Under the pieces are notes generated by a model. The model did not search any database. It was not told where the DNA came from and saw only the letters and a program-made list of their open reading frames with translations. Shown here in pieces: positions 1 through 6,216 of a stretch of 64,000 nt of DNA. The stretch covers positions 1 to 64,000 of the forward strand of contig NZ_JAAAWO010000016.1 of the NCBI RefSeq assembly GCF_010500895.1. The letters run 5' to 3'. Both the position numbers and the translations under genes were made by a program. Each line of letters starts with the position of its first letter. Positions within the stretch are counted from its first letter, which is position 1. Source of the stretch: Alteromonas genovensis. GTDB taxonomy: Bacteria > Pseudomonadota > Gammaproteobacteria > Enterobacterales > Alteromonadaceae.

Positions 1-107
1 TTTGCCCAATGCTCAATCTGTTTAGGCATCGTTCGGTTTAGTGCTTTACCCATAATGGTAGCTTTCTCAACTAGATCTTGGTCTAGTCTTACGCTCGCGG
101 TTGCCAT
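1..107 (-). CDS. ParD-like antitoxin, N-terminal part (runs off the window)
   Basis: Reading leftward from the ATG at 107 gives MATASVRLDQDLVEKATIMG followed by KALNRTMPKQIEHWAK, still open at the window edge. This matches the start of the ParD-like type II antitoxin family, a ribbon-helix-helix-type DNA binder that neutralises a toxin and represses its own promoter. A good ribosome site (AAGGAG) lies seven bases upstream. The gene points against the neighbouring cassette genes but sits in front of an attC-like site, so it looks like a cassette gene inserted in reverse with its own promoter. The toxin partner, if any, lies outside. Family call fairly sure; the C-terminus is unseen. Confidence 0.7.
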   Translation of the reverse strand, partial: MATASVRLDQDLVEKATIMGKALNRTMPKQIEHWA

Positions 108-135
108 AATATGTCTCCTTATAATTCATTATCAC

Positions 136-164
136 ATTGTAGCAATGCGCTACAGGTGTGGCAA
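136..164 (-). promoter_or_regulatory. Promoter and operator of the ParD-like gene
   Basis: On the minus strand, TTGCCA (159-164) and TACAAT (136-141) are separated by exactly 17 bases, a good sigma-70 promoter. A perfect inverted repeat GTAGC-N5-GCTAC (139-153) overlaps the -10 and spacer, where an autoregulating antitoxin would bind. The promoter lies inside the cassette, upstream of the attC-like site that starts at 170. Operator function is inferred. Confidence 0.6.
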
Positions 165-169
165 ATTGC

Positions 170-288
170 GTATAACAAACGCATCAATTCAGTCGCTAGC
201 GCTCCTTGGGACAAAAACACGTAGGCTCCCTGCGCTGCGCTTGGTATTCTAGCCTACGTATTTTTGCCCGTTATGCGGGCCGTTAGGC
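170..288 (+). repeat. attC-like integron recombination site A
   Basis: The left box GTATAAC (170-176) and right box GTTAGGC (282-288, perfect GTTRRRY) enclose a long imperfect stem: ACGTAGGCT at 219-227 pairs with AGCCTACGT at 251-259, extending outward with a bulged base. The architecture (short outer boxes, bulged stem, 119 bp) is that of an integron attC. The crossover would fall between G and TTAGGC, so the higBA cassette begins at 283. Confidence 0.85.
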
Positions 289-294
289 GTCAAG

Positions 295-323
295 TTGCAC
301 CGCGTTGCGCAATACGCTACACT
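295..323 (+). promoter_or_regulatory. higBA cassette promoter
   Basis: TTGCAC (295-300), a 17-base spacer and TACACT (318-323) precede the higB ATG at 330 by only six bases, so the transcript would be nearly leaderless. The palindrome TTGCGCAA (305-312) inside the spacer is a candidate HigA operator. The promoter lies within the mobile unit, after the attC crossover point. Confidence 0.55.
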
Positions 324-329
324 CTTTCC

Positions 330-608
330 ATGATTAAGTCATTTAAACATAAGGGCCTGAAGCTATTTTTCGAAAAAGGGAAAACTTCAGGCATACAGAC
401 TAAGCACGCGAAAAAACTTCGCATGCAGTTAGCTGCTATTCACACCGCGCAAGATATTGATGACATTAATTTGCCAGGCTTCTCTCTACATCAACTTAAA
501 GGGGAAAGGTCAAACATTTGGTCGATATCTGTCAACGGTAACTGGAGAGTAACTTTCGAGTTCACGGATGGTAATGCTTACATCTTAAATTACGAGGATT
601 ATCACTAA
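330..608 (+). CDS. higB: HigB/RelE-family toxin
   Basis: This 92-residue protein begins MIKSFKHKGLKLFFEKG and ends WRVTFEFTDGNAYILNYEDYH, the hallmark of HigB ribosome-dependent mRNA endonucleases. The conserved C-terminal RVTFEF and LNYEDYH segments are intact, so the toxin looks functional. I chose the ATG at 330 because it follows the cassette promoter and matches family length; upstream in-frame starts only add attC sequence. The stop overlaps the next start by one base (TAATG), so higB and higA are translationally coupled. Together they are one integron cassette, a common way for arrays to be stabilised. Confidence 0.9.
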   Translation: MIKSFKHKGLKLFFEKGKTSGIQTKHAKKLRMQLAAIHTAQDIDDINLPGFSLHQLKGERSNIWSISVNGNWRVTFEFTDGNAYILNYEDYH

Positions 609-901
609 TGAATATGCATAACCCACCACACCCCGGTGAATTTATTGAGTCCATTTACATGGAGCCACACGGCATAAGTTGCAGGACACTTGCAACCCAT
701 CTTGGTGTAGCCGCTTCTACACTAAATCGTGTCGTTAAGGGAAAAAGTGCAGTAACGCCAGAAATGGCATTAAGGTTATCAAAGGTATTAGGGCGCAGCC
801 CTGAGAGTTGGCTTAGTATGCAAGACAACTATGAACTTTGGCAGGCAAAGCAAAACATCAACTTGGATAACGTCCAGCCAATAGATCTGCATGCCGCCTA
901 A
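608..901 (+). CDS. higA: HigA antitoxin, XRE-type helix-turn-helix
   Basis: This 97-residue protein starts NMHNPPHPGEFI, typical of HigA, followed by a helix-turn-helix at about residues 25-65 (LATHLGVAASTLNRVVKGKS, then AVTPEMALRLSKVLG) and an ESWLSMQ motif. It should bind HigB and repress the higBA promoter. Its start overlaps the higB stop by one base. The stop codon falls within the first box of the following attC, so the gene fills the cassette completely. Confidence 0.92.
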   Translation: MNMHNPPHPGEFIESIYMEPHGISCRTLATHLGVAASTLNRVVKGKSAVTPEMALRLSKVLGRSPESWLSMQDNYELWQAKQNINLDNVQPIDLHAA

Positions 902-1010
902 CAATCACATTAAGCCGCTCGCAGGCGCGCTAGGACAGTAACACGTGGGCTCTGTCTCTTCGCTCGGATTTTAGCCCACGTATTACTGCCCCTTATGTGG
1001 GTAGTTAGCT
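896..1010 (+). repeat. attC-like site B, end of the higBA cassette
   Basis: The left box GCCTAAC (896-902) is the exact reverse complement of GTTAGGC at the start of the same cassette, as expected for one excisable unit. An inner stem pairs CGTGGGCT near 944-951 with AGCCCACG at 973-980, extending through a CAGTAA/TTACTG tract. The right box is GTTAGCT (1004-1010), one base off the consensus. Confidence 0.85.
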
Positions 1011-1086
1011 GCTTCAGTGAAATCGAAATGTTTTTTGTCTAATAAACAATTATACTTGTAGCACTCGATATATTAGGAGACCTGCT

Positions 1087-1284
1087 ATGAAAATAGAGAA
1101 CCTCTCAACTATAGAAAAAGTTGAACTCGCCCAGAGGATTTGGGACTCAGTAGCTGCAAAACAAGATTCTATTGAATTATCAAAAGAGCAAGCTCAGCTT
1201 CTTAACGCTAGAATAAAGTCCTTCGAAGCTGACCAAGACTTTGGTTCAAGTTGGAGCGACGTTAAGAGCAGAATCACTGGCTAA
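1087..1284 (+). CDS. Addiction-module antitoxin (Unstab_antitox type)
   Basis: This 65-residue protein MKIENLSTIEKVELAQRIWD is typical of the small unstable antitoxins paired with RelE/ParE toxins; the SxxEKxxLAxxxWDS pattern and a C-terminal W(S)DVKSRI are visible. An AGGAGA ribosome site lies eight bases upstream. The stop overlaps the start of the toxin fragment (TAATG), the usual coupled layout. Because the toxin is broken, this antitoxin is probably an orphan that could still neutralise related toxins. Confidence 0.8.
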   Translation: MKIENLSTIEKVELAQRIWDSVAAKQDSIELSKEQAQLLNARIKSFEADQDFGSSWSDVKSRITG

Positions 1285-1394
1285 TGAGATTTATTTTATC
1301 TATCAGGCCGGAAGCAGAAGAAGATATCAAAGACGCATATTCTTATTACTGCGCAAGGCCCAATATCGGAAGGGAAAGTTGCAGTCAAAAATAA
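1284..1394 (+). pseudogene. ParE/RelE toxin remnant, truncated
   Basis: From the ATG at 1284 the frame reads MRFILSIRPEAEEDIKDAYS then YYCARPNIGRESCSQK and stops. The first 22 residues match the beginning of ParE-type toxins (PEAEEDIKDAYSYY), but the family is about 95-100 residues and nothing ParE-like follows in any frame as far as 1585. The toxin therefore seems destroyed by deletion or recombination after about residue 30. Whether the 36-residue peptide is made is unknown. Confidence 0.7.
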
Positions 1395-1585
1395 GATACA
1401 TCTTGCAGCTAGAAAAGCGTGCCGTTCTAGATATTACGAATTTAGTAGGTCTAAATTTGGAGAAAATATTAGTCTTAAAGGCATTTCAAATTCTACATCC
1501 TCAGAAGGCTGGCACGGTAATCAATCTTCAATATTAGAAGCTGTTGCTACTATCATGTGTTATGAGGGTTAGGTTAACAAATGGC

Positions 1586-1696
1586 ATATAACAAAGCGCT
1601 TAACACGTGTAGCACTGCATGCCACACTGGGACACAAACGCAGCGCGGCTTCACCATTATCGCGCTGCACATGCGCCCCTTAGCTAGGTGTTATGT
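1586..1696 (+). repeat. attC-like site C
   Basis: The left box ATATAAC (1586-1592) and right box GTTATGT (1690-1696) flank a stem in which GCAGCGCG (1640-1647) pairs with CGCGCTGC (1661-1668). The left box does not complement the start of its own cassette (TTAGCT), so this cassette has rearranged, in line with the broken toxin gene. Confidence 0.75.
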
Positions 1697-1717
1697 GCCA
1701 ATCAGCATCGAGAACTA

Positions 1718-2041
1718 ATGATGACAGGTAGAATAGTTATTGTCGGTTATAAGCCAAAGAAAGGTAAACAAGCTGAGCTTGAAGCTCTTGTAAAATCACA
1801 CATTCCTACTCTCAGGGCGGAGGGCTTAATCAGTAATCGAGACGCTATTTCTATGCGTTCAGAAGATGGAACCATTATCGAAGTATTTGAATGGGCATCT
1901 AAAGACGCTATTGAAAAAGCCCACTCTAACGTGAAAATACGGGAAATGTGGGTATCTTTTTCAGAGGTTTGTGACTATGTACCGGTTTCTCAAGTTAAAG
2001 AAATCTCGTCAGTCTTTTCGGAGTTTACACCGTTAAGTTAA
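1718..2041 (+). CDS. Small ABM-like (dimeric alpha/beta-barrel) cassette protein
   Basis: About 107 residues: MTGRIVIVGYKPKKGKQAEL, then EALVKSHIPTLRAEGL, a mid-protein EDGTIIEVFEWASKDAIEKA and a hydrophobic end. This resembles antibiotic-biosynthesis-monooxygenase-like folds, which act as dimers on small molecules or have no known substrate. The assignment rests on pattern only. The start is one of two adjacent ATGs (1718 or 1721); the longer frame from 1688 begins inside the attC. As a cassette gene it has no obvious promoter and probably depends on read-through. Confidence 0.55.
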   Translation: MMTGRIVIVGYKPKKGKQAELEALVKSHIPTLRAEGLISNRDAISMRSEDGTIIEVFEWASKDAIEKAHSNVKIREMWVSFSEVCDYVPVSQVKEISSVFSEFTPLS

Positions 2042-2061
2042 TGCATGAATATTAGCTTAAA

Positions 2062-2173
2062 GTTAGCAGCCACGTTGTCATAAATACTCGCTTAGCGCGT
2101 ATAGGACGTTAATACGTAGGGTGGCTTCGCTATTACTCTCCGCGTGCCTACGCCCGTTACAAAAAAGTTAAGC
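2062..2173 (+). repeat. attC-like site D (partly degenerate)
   Basis: The right end keeps the pattern seen in the other sites, a GCCCGTTA stretch followed by GTTAAGC (2167-2173, perfect GTTRRRY). The inner stem pairs CGTAGG (2115-2120) with CCTACG (2147-2152). No clean left box is seen, so the left limit is approximate. Confidence 0.6.
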
Positions 2174-2189
2174 ACTCAAAAGGAAAACT

Positions 2190-2537
2190 ATGAAAACGTT
2201 GGCTTATTGTACTTCTTCTTTCGCTTTGGGGGCGCTTATTGCTGGATTCCTAGGGTATATTTTATTCATTCATAGCATTCAATCATCCAATTTTTCTGAG
2301 ATGCGTACATTCTCTCAGTCCGTTAGCCTTTTGACTCAAGGCAATGAGAAGAATTTGAAGGCCTACCACTGTGCAAATTTAGAAACGAGTTTAAGTATAT
2401 TTGAAGACCTCCAAGGTCTATTTTTATCAAGTAAAAAACTCTTCGGAACAGAAGAGCAAACGAATAAATTTATATTAGAAGTTAAAGAGCAATTGAGTAA
2501 CGAGGGTGTTTGTAAACATGCCTTACAAAACGCTTAA
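2190..2537 (+). CDS. Cassette-encoded protein with one N-terminal membrane segment
   Basis: This 115-residue protein has a hydrophobic N-terminus (residues about 8-30, SFALGALIAGFLGYILFIHS), then a soluble, mainly helical domain with two cysteines (in YHCANLE and EGVCKHAL) that would lie outside the inner membrane. A ribosome site (AAAGGAAAA) precedes the ATG. No family recognised. Its 3' end runs into the next attC, whose first box GCTTAA complements the start of the same cassette, so the unit looks intact. Confidence 0.6.
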   Translation: MKTLAYCTSSFALGALIAGFLGYILFIHSIQSSNFSEMRTFSQSVSLLTQGNEKNLKAYHCANLETSLSIFEDLQGLFLSSKKLFGTEEQTNKFILEVKEQLSNEGVCKHALQNA

Positions 2538-2631
2538 GTCTTTCGCCAAAAGCGGGCTCACTGAAACACAATCGCAGCGCGCCTTCGGCTATTTTGCGCG
2601 CTACTTTTTGCCCCTTAGCTTAAGGTTAGAA
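2532..2631 (+). repeat. attC-like site E
   Basis: The left box GCTTAAG (2532-2538) complements TTAAGC at the start of the same cassette (2168-2173) in six of six bases. The stem AGCGCGC (2576-2582) pairs with GCGCGCT (2596-2602). The right box GTTAGAA (2625-2631) begins the next cassette. Confidence 0.8.
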
Positions 2632-2644
2632 GCCAAGGGGGATC

Positions 2645-2959
2645 ATGGCTCGCCGAACTGAGTTCAAGGGTATTGTAAGAAACTTTACTCATATGCTTAA
2701 TGGTCGTAATAACGATCATCTTGGTTACTGGGCAATAGGACAACTATGTTTACTTGCCAAGCGTAGGAATATCTCTTCTATCACAATCAATTTGTTAGCA
2801 GTAGAAAACAGCTGCAATGAAGAATGCCTTAAACCATTTTCTGTAAGCATGCGCAAATTGCTTAATGAGATGCTAAATTCTCATAAAATTCCTGCAGCAT
2901 GGCTTACGTCAGCCACTCGTTCGCTGGGACGCCGACACGTGAGCTGCTTCGCATTTTAG
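2645..2959 (+). CDS. Unknown cassette protein, C-terminus overrunning a decayed attC
   Basis: 104 residues beginning MARRTEFKGIVRNFTHMLNG, with a GYWAIGQL motif. Similar short soluble proteins of unknown role occur in integron arrays, as far as I recall. The last 20 or so residues (ATRSLGRRHVSCFAF) are encoded by attC-like sequence, so the original stop was probably lost. A GGGG ribosome-like tract lies just upstream. Function unknown. Confidence 0.5.
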   Translation: MARRTEFKGIVRNFTHMLNGRNNDHLGYWAIGQLCLLAKRRNISSITINLLAVENSCNEECLKPFSVSMRKLLNEMLNSHKIPAAWLTSATRSLGRRHVSCFAF

Positions 2960-2970
2960 CCAAGTTGAGT
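2900..2970 (+). repeat. Degenerate attC-like site F
   Basis: A shortened site: a GGGACGCCGACACGTGAGCT arm, a TTTTAGCC arm and a GTTGAGT box (2964-2970, fits GTTRRRY). The left box and most of the stem are missing and the preceding frame reads through it. Confidence 0.45.
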
Positions 2971-2992
2971 TTAAAAAAAGGAAACATAATAA

Positions 2993-3238
2993 ATGGATTT
3001 TAACTCTCATTTCTTTTCATCAATGTCTATGTGGGCAATCTTGCCACTTATTGCAACTATAATTGTGCACCTCGCGTTTAGTGCCGCTATATTTAATGAC
3101 TCCAGCAGATTAAACGAAGAAAATCGACAACTAGCGTTTGTGGGTCCAGTAATTTGGTCACTCGCTGTATTGGTAGGTGGCGTTTTTGTAGCCGCCGCCT
3201 ATTGGCTAATTCATCACTCAGCATTGAGTAAGCCTTGA
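2993..3238 (+). CDS. Small two-helix membrane protein (cassette)
   Basis: 81 residues with two strong hydrophobic segments (about residues 12-33 and 50-73) separated by a charged loop (NDSSRLNEENRQ). It would be an inner-membrane hairpin. A ribosome site (AAAGGAAAC) lies about seven bases upstream of the ATG. No family recognised. It lies between a degenerate attC and a left half-site (ATATAAC at 3249-3255), so it is probably an immobilised cassette. Confidence 0.55.
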   Translation: MDFNSHFFSSMSMWAILPLIATIIVHLAFSAAIFNDSSRLNEENRQLAFVGPVIWSLAVLVGGVFVAAAYWLIHHSALSKP

Positions 3239-3289
3239 GTTTCATATCATATAACAAGCGTTTTAAGGCGTCTGCTGGTACACAAATTC

Positions 3290-3460
3290 ATGGGCTACTT
3301 TGTAGTGTCGGGTCTACTCAGTGAATATTTTATTCAAGCATATCTGGTAGGTGGCTTTTTGCTTATTCCATTTCAAATTTTGGCGTTAATTGCGGCCACA
3401 CTAGTAGGCTCTAAAGTCAGAAAGTTGATTGGCTCGAATTCAGACCCCGAATTCAGATAA
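3290..3460 (+). CDS. Possible 56-residue membrane peptide
   Basis: The ATG at 3290 opens MGYFVVSGLLSEYFIQAYLV, continues with GGFLLIPFQILALIAATLVG and a polar tail ending at 3460. Two overlapping hydrophobic stretches suggest a membrane peptide or the tail of a larger protein. There is no clear ribosome site and it begins inside what should be the attC of the previous cassette, so it may be a remnant. Confidence 0.3.
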   Translation: MGYFVVSGLLSEYFIQAYLVGGFLLIPFQILALIAATLVGSKVRKLIGSNSDPEFR

Positions 3461-3670
3461 TATTTGCAATGTTACTTAACAAGAAAATTTATGATTGGAG
3501 AAGTATTGGAGTTGAGGATAAAGCATGAGTTATACGTTCAAATGGGAGTGGCTTGCCATTAACATGCAAAGAGGTATGCCCTGTGAGTAAAGTTGTTAGA
3601 ATCAAAGAATATTTAATTTTAACTGTCGATACTATTGATTATTATGCTGGTGTTTAGTCCATAAAATTTA
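3461..3670. other. Gene-poor cassette debris
   Basis: Only very short frames are seen (a 21-residue one from the ATG at 3525 and a 24-residue GTG frame directly after it), plus an isolated ACTTAAC box near 3474. I see no promoter or stem. Probably the remains of one or more lost cassettes. Confidence 0.35.
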
Positions 3671-3758
3671 GCGGAACGGACTCACTGAGACAGCTACATA
3701 GCTCGCCGCCCTAGGCAATTTACGCGCAATGCAACTGCTCTTTTGCTTAACGTTAGGT
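3671..3758 (+). repeat. Degenerate attC-like site H
   Basis: Ends with a perfect GTTAGGT box (3752-3758) after a TTTTGCTTAAC tract like the other sites. The left part has only a weak GCGGAAC box (3671-3677) and the central stem is poor. Confidence 0.5.
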
Positions 3759-3776
3759 GACAAGGAAAATTTATAG

Positions 3777-4244
3777 ATGGGACCAGATTATTCAGGGTAT
3801 TCAATTGCAGAGCTAGAAGATGCTCTAGCCAATATAGATAGAGAAGCCTTTCCAGATCGAGTTGAGCGGATAAAAGACGAGTTAAATTCACGACACCCAT
3901 TAGGGAAAAATAATCCAAAGACACTCGATGATAATTTTGAATCAAACGAACAGTTCTTTAGGTGTCCAAGCTGTGAAGAAAAAATAGGCTTCTTTTCTAA
4001 AACTGCCAATAAGTGGGGAAAAAGAAAAGTTTGCCCACACTGCAACTCACCCTTTGAAACAATGTTTAAGCTGAAAGTATTCGCTATTGCATTCATACCA
4101 GCGCTCATTATTAATTTATTTGTCTTACGCCCGCTTGTAGTTTCTTTGGGCTTTAATGGAGCTTTTAGCACCGGCATTTTATGTGGCATTATTACAGTTC
4201 TTACTATGCGTTACAGGAAAATACGAAGCCCTAATACCGCCTAA
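3777..4244 (+). CDS. Zinc-ribbon protein with two membrane helices (cassette)
   Basis: 155 residues. Residues 1-40 form a charged helix (YSIAELEDALANIDREAFPD), followed near 62-88 by a CPSC-x(n)-CPHC zinc ribbon and then two hydrophobic segments (about 98-118 and 122-142). The ribbon should bind one zinc ion in the cytoplasm next to the membrane. A ribosome site (CAAGGAAAA) is present upstream. No named family; sensor or scaffold roles are guesses. It follows a GTTAGGT box, so it is a cassette, but its own attC is nearly gone. Confidence 0.6.
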   Translation: MGPDYSGYSIAELEDALANIDREAFPDRVERIKDELNSRHPLGKNNPKTLDDNFESNEQFFRCPSCEEKIGFFSKTANKWGKRKVCPHCNSPFETMFKLKVFAIAFIPALIINLFVLRPLVVSLGFNGAFSTGILCGIITVLTMRYRKIRSPNTA

Positions 4245-4300
4245 AAACCAGACCAACTCACTCACTGCGTTTTCAGGGATAGACATATTTAAGGAAGACT

Positions 4301-4645
4301 ATGAGAGTTTTATTTTTATCAGTTGCGTTTATTTCTTTATTGGGTTGCGCCAGTACCAAAGAAGAATTTGTTTTCAATGGAAGCAGCGAAACGTCGATCC
4401 AAAACGATATTAGCTACATGCTACAAAAGCTACCCAATCGTAAAAGAGTCGACTTTGCTGCAGCATTGGTTGCTATACAATTTTCTGACGTTACTAGTGC
4501 TGTTGACTTGCTTGATGACCCCACTATGGAGTCAATCAATTACTATATTTTAAGCAAAAAGATGGATGGCCTTACCTACAAACAAGTAATGGAGTTGGCA
4601 GCCAATTCACCGACTAAAGTTTCAGTGAAAGTATCACCTCATTAA
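4301..4645 (+). CDS. Small lipoprotein (DUF6694-like)
   Basis: 114 residues with a lipoprotein signal (MRVLFLSVAFISLLGCAS, lipobox LLGC with the modified Cys at 16), followed by a small helical domain (SYMLQKLPNRKRVDFAAALV) ending with KKMDGLTYKQVMELA. This pattern fits the short DUF6694 lipoproteins often found in mobile arrays; family named from memory with moderate confidence. It should be anchored in the outer or inner membrane, facing the periplasm. AAGGAAGACT upstream is a good ribosome site. Confidence 0.6.
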   Translation: MRVLFLSVAFISLLGCASTKEEFVFNGSSETSIQNDISYMLQKLPNRKRVDFAAALVAIQFSDVTSAVDLLDDPTMESINYYILSKKMDGLTYKQVMELAANSPTKVSVKVSPH

Positions 4646-4649
4646 ATGT

Positions 4650-4757
4650 TACAACGCGCTTAATTTATGTGCCAAATAGCAGGTACACTGAAACGCAAGC
4701 ATGGCTTTACTTCGTCGCTATCTTAGCAAACTACTATTAGCCTGATAGCAAGCTATT
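4650..4757 (+). repeat. Last, decayed attC-like site I
   Basis: TTACAAC (4650-4656) resembles a left attC box and is followed by ACACTGAAACGCAAGCATGG as in site E. The right end ATTAGGC (4751-4757) is one base off GTTAGGC and lies inside a terminator hairpin. Probably the last recognisable site of the array. Confidence 0.45.
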
Positions 4758-4766
4758 AGGCTTTTT
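4739..4766 (+). terminator. Rho-independent terminator at the array end
   Basis: AGCCTGATAGC and GCTATTAGGCT form a hairpin with one mismatched pair, followed by TTTTT. It would stop transcription leaving the cassette array. Confidence 0.7.
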
Positions 4767-4781
4767 AAAAGGAACTTTGAT

Positions 4782-5213
4782 ATGGAAATGAATCTAAAAA
4801 ATAAGCCTTTGGCAAACAGGTCTCTATCTTTTGCTGCCGGCGTTTTATTTGTCTGTTTGTCGATAGTGATTATGGGCTATGGCGCTGCAGTTGCCGTCCC
4901 AGAAAAAATGCTATTACCCTTAATGCAACTTTCACCAACTTTGGCACTGTCATTAACAAGCTTCATCACCATTGGTCTGCCGCTCACACTTTCGTTTTAT
5001 CTGCTCGCGATAATTTTTAGGCGGCTTTTTAATATGGTCAATTCTTCCTTTCTTATCGCTCCGTTCATTCTGTTTATGGTATATGGCTTAGCTACTATCG
5101 CGCATAATAATGACGATATGTGGTACAACCTTGCGCTTACATTAGCAAAGCTATTGCCGGTTTTGTTGTGTGCTATCTTTTTAGCTCGGCGAAATGTATC
5201 AACCAACAACTAG
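4782..5213 (+). CDS. Unknown four-helix membrane protein
   Basis: 143 residues with four predicted membrane segments (about 16-38, 45-72, 82-102 and 113-135) and short loops; no catalytic or binding motif seen. AAAGGAAC upstream is a plausible ribosome site. It follows the array terminator and may be the first chromosomal gene or an old cassette that lost its attC. Function unknown. Confidence 0.55.
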   Translation: MEMNLKNKPLANRSLSFAAGVLFVCLSIVIMGYGAAVAVPEKMLLPLMQLSPTLALSLTSFITIGLPLTLSFYLLAIIFRRLFNMVNSSFLIAPFILFMVYGLATIAHNNDDMWYNLALTLAKLLPVLLCAIFLARRNVSTNN

Positions 5214-5227
5214 GTAAGAGGGAGCAG

Positions 5228-5622
5228 ATGAGTAAAGAGGTTATAGGGAAATATATTACGATATTAGGTTTATTGCTTTTTTGGGCACTTCCATTGGGAA
5301 TGGTAGATGCGCTCTTCCCATCTACTCTTCATTTCAAGACATAAGCCTTTTCAGTACCAATAAACCTAAAATAACCCCAGAAGAGATGTCAATGTTGAAA
5401 CCTATTGTGGTGGGTTTTGGTCTTTTTATGCTGGGGATAATGTTTCTATTAATTTCCGTTACAGTACTAAAGTACCGCACAAGTTGGCTGTTTTGGACTT
5501 TGATATTTTACTCATTCTTATTGCTTTTTATCATTCCGATTGGCACTTTGTTCGCATTTATAGGGTTGATGACGTTAGGTCTGAATAGGAAGAAATTTGG
5601 TTCAAAGGGCCGGGTTACATAA
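5228..5622 (+). pseudogene. Split membrane-protein gene (probable frameshift near 5340)
   Basis: The frame from 5228 (ribosome site GGGAGC) gives a 38-residue peptide, MSKEVIGKYITILGLLLFWA then LPLGMVDALFPSTLHFKT, and stops at 5344. A second frame shifted by one continues directly with DISLFSTNKPKITPEEMSML and two or three hydrophobic segments to 5622. The natural join suggests one protein of about 130 residues broken by a frameshift. Alternatively the ATG at 5386 starts a separate 78-residue membrane protein. The beginning faintly resembles small MotA/TolQ-like proteins; not firm. Confidence 0.45.
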
Positions 5623-5772
5623 CAAAACATAGAACGGGTTCTGACAAGAGCCTCCAGAATCGTTTATTGTGGGTTGCGTTTCAATAGTCGCCACCTTTAT
5701 GTTACTTATATATTTTTATCAGTAATGTCACAAAACGAAAATCCAGTGTAAACACATATAAATGGAATTTTT

Positions 5773-6102
5773 ATGAAACTAGTACCCTACTCCCATTTAA
5801 AGCCGAATAACCTAGGCGCATTATTGTTTATCGCGCCTTGCCTAGCCTACTTGGGATACGTTTTCTTTGGTCTTGCTTTGGCGATTTTTCTTGCTGTTTC
5901 GTTGAGCTACTTTTCCCCAGGTGAGCAAATGCTGGTCAGAGGAACCCTTACTTACAGCGCTCAACCGGTTTTATTCAAATCAGTTATGGTTGGCTTCTAT
6001 GGTATTGGCGCATCTATCCTCACTCTCATAATATCGAGCCTCTGCGCAGCACTAGTATCTTGGGAATCCACTTTTTCAAACCCTAAGCATGAACGCATAT
6101 AA
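5773..6102 (+). CDS. Unknown membrane protein, three hydrophobic segments
   Basis: 109 residues with hydrophobic stretches at about 15-32, 34-50 and 74-98 and a polar C-terminal tail. No motif recognised. The ribosome site is weak (GGAAT). It lies in the run of small membrane proteins after the array and may be a former cassette. Confidence 0.45.
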   Translation: MKLVPYSHLKPNNLGALLFIAPCLAYLGYVFFGLALAIFLAVSLSYFSPGEQMLVRGTLTYSAQPVLFKSVMVGFYGIGASILTLIISSLCAALVSWESTFSNPKHERI

Positions 6103-6216
6103 ACTCGCTAACTTCCTTTACTCGGTAGCTTACATTCAGAGCAGTTTTTGCCGTTATGCCCTTGGTTTCTGCATTCGTTATTAAAAGTAATTAGAGCAAT
6201 AACCGACTGAAGCGAT

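Noticed and set aside
55-252. Plus-strand 65-residue frame at the left edge
   Set aside because: It is the antisense of the ParD-like gene and then runs through an attC stem.
1241-1537. 98-residue frame overlapping the antitoxin and ParE remnant
   Set aside because: Starts within the antitoxin gene, has no ribosome site, resembles no family; it is a shadow of the degraded toxin region.
3694-3945. Minus-strand 83-residue frame across attC site H
   Set aside because: Overlaps the attC and the start of the zinc-ribbon gene, and no family or ribosome site is seen.
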